A DNA stretch of 64,000 nucleotides from Paractinoplanes atraurantiacus (GTDB lineage: Bacteria > Actinomycetota > Actinomycetes > Mycobacteriales > Micromonosporaceae): positions 32,644 through 96,643 of the forward strand of contig NZ_OBDY01000038.1 in the NCBI RefSeq assembly GCF_900215205.1. The letters run 5' to 3'. Made by a program: the position numbers and the translations under genes. Below are positions 39,245 to 47,912 of the stretch, piece by piece. Under the pieces are notes generated by a model. It worked only from the letters and a program-made list of their open reading frames with translations, did not search any database and was not told the DNA's origin. Position 1 is the first letter of the stretch, and every line of letters begins with the position of its first letter.

Positions 39245-41587
39245 TTACGCGGTGACCTTGGCGGTCGGCGTGGTGTCGCCGGCGGCCGGGGTCGGGGTGT
39301 CGTCGCCCATGGAGATCGGCTTGCGCTTGCTCCAGACGACCGCGCCCACCACGATCACCGCCGCCACGATGGCGATGGCGATGCGCAGCGGGTCGTTCTG
39401 GTCGCTGCCGATGCTCCACGCCACCACCGCCGGGGCGATCAGCAGCGAGACCAGGTTCATCACCTTGAGCAGCGGGTTGATGGCCGGGCCGGCGGTGTCC
39501 TTGAACGGGTCACCGACGGTGTCGCCGATGACCGTCGCCGCGTGCGCCTCGGAGCCCTTGCCGCCGAAGTTGCCGTCCTCGACCAGCTTCTTGGCGTTGT
39601 CCCAGGCACCACCGGAGTTGGCCAGGAAGACCGCCATCAGCGTGCCCGCGCCGATCGCGCCGGCCAGGTAGGCCGCGAGCGCGCCGGCGCCGAGACCGAA
39701 GCCGACCGCGATCGGGGCCATGATGGCCAGCACGCCGGGTGCGAGCAGCTCGCGCTGCGCGTCCCGGGTGCAGATGTCGACGACCCGGCCGTACTCGGGC
39801 CGCTGGGTGCGGTCCATGATGCCCGGGAACTCGCGGAACTGGCGGCGGACCTCCATCACGACGGCGCCCGCGGAACGGGAGACGGCGTTGATGGCCAGGC
39901 CGGAGAAGAGGAACACGACGGCCGCGCCGACCAGCAGGCCGACGATGCTGCGCGGGTTCGCGATGTTCAGCAGGCCGAGGATCTCGTTGCCGACCTGGTC
40001 GGGGCGGATGCCCGCGTCGGCCAGCGAGGTGGCCAGGCTGTTGGTGTACGAGCCGAACAGCGCCGTGGCGGCGAGCACGGCCGTGGCGATCGCGATGCCC
40101 TTGGTGATCGCCTTGGTGGTGTTGCCGACCGCGTCGAGCTCGGTGAGGATCTGCGCGCCCTTCTCGTCGACGTCACCGGACATCTCGGCGATGCCCTGCG
40201 CGTTGTCCGAGATCGGGCCGAAGGTGTCCATCGCGACGATGACGCCGACCGTGGTGAGCAGGCCGATGCCGGCCAGCGCGACGGCGAACAGCGACAGGGT
40301 CAGCGACGCGCCGCCGAGCAGGAAGGCGCCGTAGACGCCGGCGCCGATCAGCAGCGCCGAGTACACGGCGGACTCCAGGCCGACGCTGATGCCGGCGAGC
40401 ACGACGGTGGCCGCGCCCGTCTGCGACGACTTGCCGATGTCCTGCACCGGGCGGCGGTTGGTCTCGGTGAAGTAGCCGGTCAGCGCCTGGATGGCGGCGG
40501 CCAGCACGATGCCGATCACGACCGCGCCGATCGCGACCCAGCGCGGGTCGCGGCCGCTGGCGGCGACGCCCGCCTCGATGCTGTCGTCGTTGAAGCCCGC
40601 GAACGAGCTGGGCAGGTAGATGAAGGTGACCACGGCGACGGCGATCGCGGAGATCACCGCGGAGATGTAGAACGCGCGGTTGATCGCCGTGAGGCCGTTG
40701 CGGTCGCTCGGGCGCAGGCGGGTGATGAAGACACCGATGATCGCGATCACCACGCCGATCGTCGAGACGATCAGCGGGAAGATCAGACCGTCCTGGCCGA
40801 ACGCGGCCTGGCCGAGGATCAGGGCGGCGACCAGGGTCACCGCGTACGACTCGAACAGGTCGGCCGCCATGCCGGCACAGTCACCGACGTTGTCGCCCAC
40901 GTTGTCCGCGATGGTCGCGGCGTTGCGCGGGTCGTCCTCGGGGATGCCCTGCTCGACCTTGCCGACCAGGTCGGCGCCGACGTCGGCGGCCTTGGTGAAG
41001 ATGCCGCCGCCGACCCGCATGAACATGGCGAGCAGGGCGGCGCCGAAGCCGAAGCCCTCGAGCACAGTCGGGGCGTCCGCGCGGAAGATCAGCACGACCA
41101 GCGCGCCACCGAACAGGCCCAGGCCCACGGTGAGGAAGCCGACCACGCCACCGGTGCGGAACGCGATGCCCATCGCGGTCTCGCGGCCACCGTTCTCACC
41201 GGCGGCCGCCGCCACCCGCAGGTTGGCCCGGGTGGCCAGCGCCATGCCGGCGCCGCCGATGAACGAGCTGAAGACGGCACCGACGATGAAGAAGAGCGAA
41301 CGGCCGATCTTGACCCAGACCTCGTTGTCGGTGTCGTGCACCGGCAGGAGGAAGAGCAGAACGACCGCGATCACCACGAAGATGGCGAGGGTCTTGAACT
41401 GACGGAACAGGTACGCCGACGCGCCTTCCTGCACGGCCCCGGCGATCTCCTGCATGTTCTTGGTTCCCCGGCCGGCCTTGAGCACCGACTGGACGAACAT
41501 GGCGGCGAAGCCGAGCGCGATGAGCGCGAATACCAGCGCCACGATGACAAACGTGACGTTGGAACCACTTAACGAGGTCCCGGACAT
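39245..41587 (-). CDS. hppA: K+-independent H+-translocating membrane pyrophosphatase
   Basis: A 780-aa membrane pyrophosphatase with 16 expected helices. It hydrolyses PPi and pumps protons across the cytoplasmic membrane. The PPi-binding loop shows DVGADLVGKVEQGIPEDDPRN and DNVGDNVGDCAGMAADLFES (Mg2+-PPi Asp residues). In GNTTKAITKG (residues ~488-497), Lys follows GNTT, where K+-dependent enzymes have Ala; this marks the K+-independent class. ATG 41587 has GGAGG seven bases before it. No cyclic-nucleotide or ion riboswitch could be identified upstream, although 41588-41860 holds a short hairpin (41673-41692). Confidence 0.96.
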   Translation of the reverse strand: MSGTSLSGSNVTFVIVALVFALIALGFAAMFVQSVLKAGRGTKNMQEIAGAVQEGASAYLFRQFKTLAIFVVIAVVLLFLLPVHDTDNEVWVKIGRSLFFIVGAVFSSFIGGAGMALATRANLRVAAAAGENGGRETAMGIAFRTGGVVGFLTVGLGLFGGALVVLIFRADAPTVLEGFGFGAALLAMFMRVGGGIFTKAADVGADLVGKVEQGIPEDDPRNAATIADNVGDNVGDCAGMAADLFESYAVTLVAALILGQAAFGQDGLIFPLIVSTIGVVIAIIGVFITRLRPSDRNGLTAINRAFYISAVISAIAVAVVTFIYLPSSFAGFNDDSIEAGVAASGRDPRWVAIGAVVIGIVLAAAIQALTGYFTETNRRPVQDIGKSSQTGAATVVLAGISVGLESAVYSALLIGAGVYGAFLLGGASLTLSLFAVALAGIGLLTTVGVIVAMDTFGPISDNAQGIAEMSGDVDEKGAQILTELDAVGNTTKAITKGIAIATAVLAATALFGSYTNSLATSLADAGIRPDQVGNEILGLLNIANPRSIVGLLVGAAVVFLFSGLAINAVSRSAGAVVMEVRRQFREFPGIMDRTQRPEYGRVVDICTRDAQRELLAPGVLAIMAPIAVGFGLGAGALAAYLAGAIGAGTLMAVFLANSGGAWDNAKKLVEDGNFGGKGSEAHAATVIGDTVGDPFKDTAGPAINPLLKVMNLVSLLIAPAVVAWSIGSDQNDPLRIAIAIVAAVIVVGAVVWSKRKPISMGDDTPTPAAGDTTPTAKVTA

Positions 41588-41859
41588 CAATGTCCTCCTG
41601 TACACCGACCGCGCCCGGGTCGGTGGACGAGACCGTCCGGGCGCATCCCCGTTCTAAGGGGAACGACAACCGGGTCCCGCGGACGCGGGACCAGGAGCAG
41701 TAGTTGATAACTCGCGTACTGTATCGGCCGACGTGGTGATGGTCACACCCGGATCCGGCCGTGTCGTGGTGATGTTTCCCGCTGTGTTAGCGGGCGAGAA
41801 ATAGGGTATAGAAGCTGATTTATCTGTACGGGCTTCGTCCCATTTGTCCAAGCTTTTGT
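41588..41859. other. hppA upstream region (272 bp, no gene)
   Basis: Promoter/leader region of hppA and tail of the anti-sigma operon. It contains the hairpin GGTCCCGC...GCGGGACC (41673-41692) and an AT-richer patch (41,790-41,860) with TTGTTTAG. No reading frame is convincing. Confidence 0.4.
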
Positions 41860-42300
41860 TTAGCGGCGCTGCACCGGCCACACCATGCGGACCTCAGTGC
41901 CCGTCCCGTCCGCGACCGGGCTGACCTTGAGATCGTCGACAAAACCGGCCAGCAGCGCGAACCCGACACCGGTGGTGAGGTCCTCGTCGGTCAGCGACTC
42001 GGCGGCCAGCTCGTCCGGGGGCAGCTTGGTCAAACCGATGCTGGCCTCGATCGGGGCGTGGTCGATGACCCGGACGGTGTACGAGTCCGAATCAGACATC
42101 TCGACGGTCACCAGGTCGGGCAGGCCGTACTGGTTGTGCAGGGCGACGGCCCGCGTGCACGCCTCACCGATCGCCAGCCGGACCTCGTCCAGCAACTCCT
42201 CGGCGACGCCGGCGCGGCGGGCCACGGCGACGCCGACCAGCCGGGCCGTGCGGACATGCACGGGCGCGGGCGAGAAGGACAGCCGAACAGTCGCCATCAC
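41860..42300 (-). CDS. Anti-sigma-factor-like serine kinase (GHKL, RsbW type)
   Basis: A 146-aa small GHKL ATPase-fold protein: VAVARRAGVAEELLDEVRLAIGEA (helix-N-box region), and TTGVGFALLAGFVDDLKVSP (G1/G2 region). It lacks the classic N-box Asn at the usual place (EACTRAVALHNQYG has a shifted Asn), as in other divergent RsbW relatives. Such proteins bind a sigma factor and phosphorylate an STAS partner. The start (GTG 42300 or ATG 42297) overlaps the STAS stop, so the STAS-kinase pair forms one operon as in RsbV-RsbW. No sigma gene is adjacent. Confidence 0.85.
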   Translation of the reverse strand: MMATVRLSFSPAPVHVRTARLVGVAVARRAGVAEELLDEVRLAIGEACTRAVALHNQYGLPDLVTVEMSDSDSYTVRVIDHAPIEASIGLTKLPPDELAAESLTDEDLTTGVGFALLAGFVDDLKVSPVADGTGTEVRMVWPVQRR

Positions 42301-42656
42301 GGAGTCGGACCGCTGCCGTCGCCGTCCTGGGTCGCCGCCTCGATCGTGGGATAGATCGGGAACACCTGGTCGAGCGCCGTGATCCGGAAGATCTTCAGCA
42401 GCGCTTCCTTGGAGCAGACCAGGCCGAACTTTCCGTTCGCCACGCGCAGGCGCTTCATCGCGCCGACCAGCACACCCAGGCCGGTCGAGTCGAGGAACTC
42501 GACGCCGCCGAGGTCGACGATGACGTTACGGGCACCGGAATCGACCAACTCGACGAGGCGCTCCCGCAGCCTCGGAGCCGTGTAGACGTCGACCTCGCCA
42601 CCGACCTCGAGCACCGTGTGCTCGTCGATGGTCCGAGTCGCAAGGGACAGCTCCAT
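42297..42656 (-). CDS. STAS-domain anti-sigma-factor antagonist (RsbV/SpoIIAA type)
   Basis: A 119-aa STAS protein. GVEFLDSTGLG carries the phosphorylatable Ser57. It begins SLATRTIDEHTVLEVGGEVDV, typical of actinobacterial antagonists. When dephosphorylated, such proteins bind the anti-sigma kinase and free its sigma factor; the partner here is the coupled kinase gene (42300). ATG 42656 is preceded by GGGAGGAGC. A second STAS protein (50319) lies 8 kb away and could compete for the same kinase. Confidence 0.93.
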   Translation of the reverse strand: MELSLATRTIDEHTVLEVGGEVDVYTAPRLRERLVELVDSGARNVIVDLGGVEFLDSTGLGVLVGAMKRLRVANGKFGLVCSKEALLKIFRITALDQVFPIYPTIEAATQDGDGSGPTP

Positions 42657-42798
42657 CGCTCCTCCTCCCTGCGGGGCACGCTGATTCGGCAGCCGATCTC
42701 CCCAGCGAATCTAACCACCGCCCGGATTCAGGCGTCGCATGGCACCCACCGTCGTACCCGTTTGAGGTTCGCGGCATTCCGGTGTCACAGTGCTGTGC

Positions 42799-45234
42799 GT
42801 GACGTCGACCGCCTTCGGCCCCGCCGAGCTGCTGCACCTGCTGAAGGCTCGCACCTCATCGGCCCAGCCGTCGCCGATCACACACGTCGAGAATCTGCCC
42901 GCGCGCGCGGGGCGCACGGCACCGTGGCCGGACTGGGCCGCGGCTGATCTAGTCTCGGCCCTGACCGCACACGGCATCAAGTCGCCGTGGGAACACCAGG
43001 CGACCGCGGCCACGATGGCCCACTCCGGAACCCACGTGGTGATCGCGACCGGGACGGGGTCGGGGAAGTCGCTGGCCTATCAGTTGCCCGCGCTCACCGC
43101 CCTGCTGAACGATCCGCGGGCGACGGCGCTCTACGTCTCGCCGACGAAGGCCCTGGCCGCTGATCAGCTACGGGCCGTCGCCCGCCTGAACCTTTCCGGC
43201 GTGCGCCCGGCCACATACGACGGTGACACTTCGCGCGAGGAACGGGAGTGGATCCGCCAGCACTCCCGGCTGATACTCACAAATCCCGATATGTTGCATC
43301 ATGCGATGCTTCCGGGGCATTCGCGCTGGGCGTCCTTCCTGCGCCGTCTGACGTACGTGGTGATCGACGAGTGCCACGCCTACCGCGGCGTCTTCGGCTC
43401 CCACGTGTCGCACGCGATCCGCCGCCTGCGCCGCACGGCGGCCCGCTACGGCGGCACACCCACCTTCGTCCTGGCCTCGGCCACCTCGGGCGACCCGGCC
43501 GACGCTGCCTCCCGCCTGACCGGCTTGCCGGTGACCGCCGTGACCGAGGACGCCTCCCCCCGCGGCGCCATGACCTTCGCCCTGTGGGAGCCCCCGCTCC
43601 AACCCGCTCCCGCCGACTTGAACCACATCCCATCCCAGCCGACCTCCTCTCCCGCCGCTGACGGGGCCGTCCCGCTGGCGGAGCTGGACGAGGTGGAGCT
43701 GCCGCAGGTGCGCCGGTCCGCGCTGCGGGAGACGGCCGACCTGCTCACCGACGCCGTCACGGCGGGCACCCGGACGCTGGCCTTCATCCGTTCGCGGCGC
43801 GGCGCCGAGGTGGTCGCGACGATCGCGCGGCGGCAGCTCGACGAGGCAGTGCCCGGCCTGGGCGACCGGGTGGCCGCCTACCGCGCCGGCTACCTGCGCG
43901 AGGACCGCCGCCAGATCGAACGCGCGCTGCTCTCCGGCGAGCTGCTGGCGCTGGCCTCGACCAACGCGCTGGAGCTGGGCGTCGACCTGGTCGGCCTCGA
44001 CGCCGTGCTGATCTGCGGCTACCCCGGCACGCGGGCGTCGCTGTGGCAGCAGGCGGGCCGCGCCGGCCGTGCCGGCGGCGAGGCGCTGGCCGTGCTGATC
44101 GCCCGCGACGACCCGCTGGACACCTATCTGGTGCATCACCCGTCGGCCGTGTTCGGCCGCCCGGTCGAGGCCACCGTGCTCGATCCCACCAACCCGTACG
44201 TGCTGGGCCCGCAACTCTGCTGCGCCGCCTCGGAGGCCCCGCTGACCCAGGCCGATCTGGAGCTGTTCGGGGGCGAGCCGGCCCGGGCCGCGGTGGAGGG
44301 CCTGACCGCTTCGGGCGCGCTGCGCCGCCGCCCGTCGGGCTGGTACTGGACGCATCCCGGCCGCCCCGACGTCGACCTGCGCGGCGCCGGCGGCGCCCCG
44401 GTCTCGGTGGTGGAGGCGTCCACCGGCCGCCTGCTCGGCACGGTCGACCAGGGTTCGTCGCACATGATGCTGCACACCGGCGCCGTCTACCTGCACCAGG
44501 GCGTCAGCTTCGTGGTCGACGACCTCGACCTGGACGACGCGATCGCCCTGGTCCACCAGGAGGAGCCGGACTGGTCGACGCACGCTCGCGACGTCACGGA
44601 CGTGTCGGTGCTCGGCGTCCGCTCCCGGGTGGACGCCGGCCCGGTCAGCCTCTTCCTGGGCGACGTCGAGGTCACCAGCCAGGTGGTCAGCTACCAGCGC
44701 CGCCGCATCGGCTCCGGCGAGGTGATCGACACCAAGCCGCTCGACCTACCGGTCCGCGACCTGCGCACAGTGGCCGTCTGGTTCACGATCACCCCCGACG
44801 CGCTGACCACGGCCGGCGTGGAGCCCCCGGACGTCCCCGGCGCCCTGCACGCCGCCGAACACGCCGCGATCGGCCTGCTCCCCCTGATCGCCACCTGCGA
44901 CCGCTGGGACATCGGCGGCCTCTCGACGGCCAACCACGCCGACACCGGGGCCCCCACGGTCTTCGTCTACGACGGCCACCCGGGAGGCGCCGGCTTCGCC
45001 GAACGCGCCTACGCCACCGCCACCGACTGGCTCAGCGCCACCCGGGAGGCCATCGCCGCCTGCACCTGCGAGACCGGCTGCCCGTCCTGCGTCCAGTCCC
45101 CCAAATGCGGCAACGGCAACAACCCCCTCCACAAGCCCGCCGCCGTCCAGGTCCTGGACGCCGTCCTCACCGCCCTGACCACCACCGGCGCCCCGGCCCT
45201 CGACACCCAGGCCCTCGACACCCCGACGACCTGA
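42799..45234 (+). CDS. DEAD/DEAH helicase with DUF1998 (YprA/MrfA-like)
   Basis: An 811-aa superfamily 2 helicase. Walker A ATGTGSGKS near residue 85, DECH near 190, ASATSGD (motif III), and the helicase-C motif VI QQAGRAGRAG. The C-terminal DUF1998 domain ends in CTCETGCPSCVQSPKCGNGNN, four zinc-binding cysteines. Close to Bacillus YprA/MrfA (mitomycin repair factor) and M. tuberculosis Rv3649. GTG 42799 is preferred: CACAGT lies seven bases upstream. The zinc site and ordering support DNA-repair function. It converges on the tad operon, 7 bp between stops. Confidence 0.94.
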   Translation: MTSTAFGPAELLHLLKARTSSAQPSPITHVENLPARAGRTAPWPDWAAADLVSALTAHGIKSPWEHQATAATMAHSGTHVVIATGTGSGKSLAYQLPALTALLNDPRATALYVSPTKALAADQLRAVARLNLSGVRPATYDGDTSREEREWIRQHSRLILTNPDMLHHAMLPGHSRWASFLRRLTYVVIDECHAYRGVFGSHVSHAIRRLRRTAARYGGTPTFVLASATSGDPADAASRLTGLPVTAVTEDASPRGAMTFALWEPPLQPAPADLNHIPSQPTSSPAADGAVPLAELDEVELPQVRRSALRETADLLTDAVTAGTRTLAFIRSRRGAEVVATIARRQLDEAVPGLGDRVAAYRAGYLREDRRQIERALLSGELLALASTNALELGVDLVGLDAVLICGYPGTRASLWQQAGRAGRAGGEALAVLIARDDPLDTYLVHHPSAVFGRPVEATVLDPTNPYVLGPQLCCAASEAPLTQADLELFGGEPARAAVEGLTASGALRRRPSGWYWTHPGRPDVDLRGAGGAPVSVVEASTGRLLGTVDQGSSHMMLHTGAVYLHQGVSFVVDDLDLDDAIALVHQEEPDWSTHARDVTDVSVLGVRSRVDAGPVSLFLGDVEVTSQVVSYQRRRIGSGEVIDTKPLDLPVRDLRTVAVWFTITPDALTTAGVEPPDVPGALHAAEHAAIGLLPLIATCDRWDIGGLSTANHADTGAPTVFVYDGHPGGAGFAERAYATATDWLSATREAIAACTCETGCPSCVQSPKCGNGNNPLHKPAAVQVLDAVLTALTTTGAPALDTQALDTPTT

Positions 45235-45241
45235 GCCGGGA

Positions 45242-45604
45242 TCAGGGCGGCGCCTGGATCGGGCCCGCCCGGGCCGCCCCGGTGGCCTTTCCCACGAAGC
45301 CGGGCAGCGGCTCCAGCTCGACCGTCACCCGCACCACGATCTCCAGGCCGGTGACCACGCAGGACGTCATCCGCGCGCCGTTGGCCACGACGAACCGCGC
45401 CGCACGCGCACAGGCCACCCCCTCCCCGTAGATCGCCTCCGCCGCGCCGGCCAGCGCCCCGAGATCGGCCGCCGTCCGAGCCTGCTGCCGCCCCACCCGG
45501 GCCGACCCGACGGCCGCTCCGGCCAATCCGGCCGCCACGAGACAAAGCCCCACCGCCAACAACAAGATCGACGCGGCCCCTCGATCACGCTCCCGGCCCG
45601 TCAT
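45242..45604 (-). CDS. TadG-like/Rv3654c-family pseudopilin-associated protein
   Basis: A 120-aa protein of the Rv3654c family: RDRGAASILLLAVGLCLVAAG is a class III-type N-terminal helix, followed by RVGRQQARTAADLGALAGAA, the TadG-like putative pilus-assembly segment. Two conserved Cys (VACARAARF, MTSCVV) could form a disulfide outside the cell. Its start overlaps the TadE-like stop (ATGA at 45601-45604). Last gene of the tad operon; expected to be exported or minor pilin. Confidence 0.85.
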   Translation of the reverse strand: MTGRERDRGAASILLLAVGLCLVAAGLAGAAVGSARVGRQQARTAADLGALAGAAEAIYGEGVACARAARFVVANGARMTSCVVTGLEIVVRVTVELEPLPGFVGKATGAARAGPIQAPP

Positions 45605-45963
45605 CCGGTGCCGACCGCCGCTGAGGGCTCACGCGCGGCCACGGCCGAACCCTCCACCGTGAGCACAGTGAGGCCGCCGCCCAGCAGACGGACGGGCGCG
45701 CTCACCCGGGCCGTGACCATCTCCCCCTCTCCGCTGATCTGGACGACCGCACCCGCCGGCCCGGCTGCGGCGCCCGGCGCGGGCTCACCGCGTGCTGTGG
45801 CGAGGGCGGCGTCCCGGGCCACGGCCACGCATTGGGCGTGGACCGTCACCGCCTTGACGGCCGTCAGCCCGGCCGCCAGCAGCAGCATGAGCGCCGGCAG
45901 CCCGGCCGCGAGCTCGGCCGTGAACGCTCCCCGGTCGCGGCCGGGCCACCGGCGCCGTCTCAC
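45601..45963 (-). CDS. TadE-like minor pilin
   Basis: A 120-aa protein with the TadE signature: a short basic leader (RRRRWPGRDRGAFTAEL) and a hydrophobic helix AAGLPALMLLLAAGLTAVKAV starting after Glu, as in TadE/TadF minor pilins. The remaining ~75 residues are a periplasm-facing domain with an acidic-Gly strand set. GTG 45963 overlaps the pilin stop (GTGA). The conserved Glu at helix position 5 equivalents suggests processing by a prepilin peptidase, which is not encoded in the window. Equivalent of Rv3655c. Confidence 0.88.
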   Translation of the reverse strand: MRRRRWPGRDRGAFTAELAAGLPALMLLLAAGLTAVKAVTVHAQCVAVARDAALATARGEPAPGAAAGPAGAVVQISGEGEMVTARVSAPVRLLGGGLTVLTVEGSAVAAREPSAAVGTG

Positions 45964-46145
45964 TTCAGGGCCCGAGCGATGACCGCGCCGAGCGCCGCCT
46001 GCACGCTGCCGCTGGTGAGGACCTTGAACAGGATTCCGGCGAACGCGACGGCGGCCAGCGTGCCGATGGCGTACTCGGCGGTGCTCATCCCGGCGTCGGC
46101 GGCCCCGGTCCGCAGCCGGGCGAAGTTGGCGATCAGTTTGCGCAC
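45960..46145 (-). CDS. Flp-type pilin (DUF4244)
   Basis: A 61-aa major pilin-like protein: RKLIANFARLRTGAADAGMS, then STAEYAIGTLAAVAFAGILF, the DUF4244/Flp helix with the conserved Glu-Tyr (AEYA). The basic leader before GMSTAEY is the prepilin-type leader. GTG 46145 has AGGAG six bases upstream; longer in-frame starts lack an RBS. A 106-bp gap with an inverted repeat separates it from tadC, allowing separate expression of this abundant subunit. Equivalent of Rv3656c. Confidence 0.92.
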   Translation of the reverse strand: MRKLIANFARLRTGAADAGMSTAEYAIGTLAAVAFAGILFKVLTSGSVQAALGAVIARALK

Positions 46146-46191
46146 GTGGTTCTCCTTCGGTTGTGTTCCCTGCCGGCCGCCGGGAGAGCGA

Positions 46192-46232
46192 CCGGCCATC
46201 GAGCACCGCGCCCGGCCACCACACATGGCCGG
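46192..46232. promoter_or_regulatory. Inverted repeat between tadC and the pilin gene
   Basis: CCGGCCAT (46192-46199) and ATGGCCGG (46225-46232) form an 8-bp stem with a 25-base loop in the tadC-pilin gap. It may act as a processing/attenuation element that uncouples pilin expression from the assembly genes. Confidence 0.4.
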
Positions 46233-46251
46233 CCACGGAGTCAGAGCGCCC

Positions 46252-46932
46252 TCACAGCACGTCCTTCAGCACGGAGGTCATCACCGGGACGAGCCCGGCC
46301 AGGAAGAACGCCGGCAGGAAGCACAGGCCGAGCGGCAGCACGATGAGGACCGCCGCCCGCTGGGCCTTCGCCTCGACCGCGGCCGCCAGGTCGGCTCGCA
46401 GGTCGCCGGAAAGCCGGGCCAGCGCGCCCGCGAGCGCTCCCCCGCTGGCGCTGGAGCGGATGGCCGCCGCCACCAGCCGTTGCGCTCCCGCCATGTCGGC
46501 GAGATGCGCCCAGGCCTCGTCCGGCGCGGCGCCCAGGTGAAGCGACCGCGCCGTCCGTCTCAGCCGGACACCCAGCGGACCGTCGAGCGCGTCCGCCACC
46601 GCGGCCACCGCCCGGTCGACCGGGGCACCCGCCCGCAACGCCGCCGCCAACAGGTCGGCGCCGAGCGGCAGGTCGGCCGCCGCGGCGAGCCGCTCCTGTC
46701 GAACCCGGGCCGGCTCCCGCCGCCGGAGAAGCCGCTCGACCCCCACTCCGGCAACGGCCCCGACCGGCAGCCCCCACCAGGTGCCGATGAACACGGCCAC
46801 GGCCACCGCGGCGCCGGTGGCCGACGCCAGCCGCCCCCAGACCGGCGACAGCGGCCGCCGAGCACGCCGCCGGGGAAGGCTCCCCGGCGCCACCAACACC
46901 GCCACAGCCGCAACGATCAGCAACGCCATCAC
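46252..46932 (-). CDS. tadC: Tad secretion system inner-membrane protein TadC
   Basis: A 226-aa type II secretion system F-domain protein: an N-terminal helix LIVAAVAVLVAPGSL, GAAVAVAVFIGTWWGLPVGAV, the cytoplasmic F domain (LGAAPDEAWAHLADMAGAQR, IRSSASGGALAGALARLSGDL) and C-terminal helices (AAVLIVLPLGLCFLPAFFL). TadB/TadC form the platform on which the TadA ATPase acts. The start codon lies in the first copy of three 35-bp direct repeats (46915-47019); GTG/ATG 46932/46929 both possible. Equivalent of Rv3657c. Confidence 0.92.
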   Translation of the reverse strand: MMALLIVAAVAVLVAPGSLPRRRARRPLSPVWGRLASATGAAVAVAVFIGTWWGLPVGAVAGVGVERLLRRREPARVRQERLAAAADLPLGADLLAAALRAGAPVDRAVAAVADALDGPLGVRLRRTARSLHLGAAPDEAWAHLADMAGAQRLVAAAIRSSASGGALAGALARLSGDLRADLAAAVEAKAQRAAVLIVLPLGLCFLPAFFLAGLVPVMTSVLKDVL

Positions 46933-47019
46933 GACACCACCGCCACGACGACCAGCGACGCCATCACGACGCCGCCCCCACGACGATCAGTAGAGGCATC
47001 ACGACGCCGCCGCCGGCGT
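46915..47019. repeat. Three 35-bp direct repeats over the tadC translation start
   Basis: GATCAGCAACGCCATCACGA-type units begin at 46915, 46950 and 46985, exactly 35 bp apart, with 75-85% identity. The first includes the tadC start; the others extend into the 3' end of the small gene upstream. 35 is not a multiple of three, so the copies are in different frames. Duplicated start regions could affect coupling. Confidence 0.75.
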
Positions 47020-47193
47020 CAGCAGGTCGGCGTCGTCGAGGTCGAGCACGTCGCCCGACCGCGTCTCGCACAGCTCGGCGACCGCGTCGGGCGCCTCACG
47101 CCCGACCAGCGCGGCCACGCAGCACATCCGCGAGGGCATCCGCACCGGCCCGGCCGCGCGCAGGAACGCCGCCAGCTCGCACACCGCGGTCAC
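46999..47193 (-). CDS. Small tad-operon protein (64 aa), unrecognised
   Basis: A 64-residue gene that does not match a tad gene known to me. GTG 47193 overlaps the tadB stop as GTGA, the coupling used throughout this operon, which is the main argument that it is real. The protein reads TAVCELAAFLRAAGPVRMPS, then RMCCVAALVGREAPDAVAEL and LCETRSGDVLDLDDADLL, ending PAAAS. It is mostly helical with three or four Cys (CEL, CC, CET), possibly metal or redox, and has no membrane helix. It could be a small regulator or chaperone of TadB/TadC; this is inference. Confidence 0.5.
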   Translation of the reverse strand: MTAVCELAAFLRAAGPVRMPSRMCCVAALVGREAPDAVAELCETRSGDVLDLDDADLLTPAAAS

Positions 47194-47912
47194 TGCCCGA
47201 CCAGCCTTTCCGCCCAGAGCAGCCCCGCGCCCTGCAGGAGCACCGCCGTGACGGCGCAAACCCCACCCAGTGGCGTTCGGAGCAGGACGTACAGGGGGTC
47301 GGCGCCGATCAGCAGGCCCAGCCCGATGCCACCGATCGGCAGGGCCGCCAGCAACATCGCCGTCGCCTGCGCCCCGGCCGCTTGCGCGTTCGCATGCGCG
47401 GCCGCCCGATCGGCCGCTCGCGCGTCGGCCTCGATCCCCTCCACCAGGTCAGCCACCGGCGCCCCGGTCCGCTCGGCCAGCTGCCACACCGCCGCCGTGA
47501 GCCGAGACAGCCGTTCCGCTCCCGCCACGGCCTCCACGGCCTGCGACCGCCCCACACTCATCTCCGCCGGGGGCAGGCCGGCGCGCAGGTCGGCCGCCAG
47601 GGCGGCCAGCAGGTCGAGGGCGGCCGCCCTGTTCGCGGCCGCTCGGCGGCGGGCCGAGCGCCGAATCAGCGCGCGGCCGGCCAGGCCGGCGTAGACCGCG
47701 GCGACGATCGCCGCGACCGGGCCGCCCGCGATCAGGGCCACCGCCATCGTGCCGCCCACCGCGCACGCCAGCGCCTGTCGCGGCCGGGCCGTCGCGACCG
47801 GCAGCAGCCGCCGGCGCAAATCTACGAGCGACACCGCCGGTGGGCGCGGCCCTCCCCGCCAGACGATCGCCAGCGCGGCCGCCATCACCAGACACGGACC
47901 CCACCAGTTCAT
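47190..47912 (-). CDS. tadB: Tad secretion system inner-membrane protein TadB
   Basis: A 240-aa F-domain platform protein: an N-terminal helix MNWWGPCLVMAAALAIVW, two central helices (ACAVGGTMAVALIAGGPVAA, VAAVYAGLAGRALI), the F domain (LLAALAADLRAGLPPAEMS; LAERTGAPVADLVEGIEADAR), and C-terminal helices AMLLAALPIGGIGLGLLIG and GVCAVTAVLLQGAGLLW. ATG 47912 overlaps the TadA stop (ATGA). Longer in-frame extension lacks homology and overlaps tadA. Equivalent of Rv3658c. Confidence 0.93.
   Translation of the reverse strand: MNWWGPCLVMAAALAIVWRGGPRPPAVSLVDLRRRLLPVATARPRQALACAVGGTMAVALIAGGPVAAIVAAVYAGLAGRALIRRSARRRAAANRAAALDLLAALAADLRAGLPPAEMSVGRSQAVEAVAGAERLSRLTAAVWQLAERTGAPVADLVEGIEADARAADRAAAHANAQAAGAQATAMLLAALPIGGIGLGLLIGADPLYVLLRTPLGGVCAVTAVLLQGAGLLWAERLVGQ

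Noticed and set aside
39236..41572. 778-codon plus-strand frame
   Set aside because: Antisense to hppA; His/Arg/Asp-rich low-complexity translation without motifs.
41673..41692. Riboswitch or attenuator for hppA
   Set aside because: A single 8-bp hairpin without recognisable aptamer features; too little to call.
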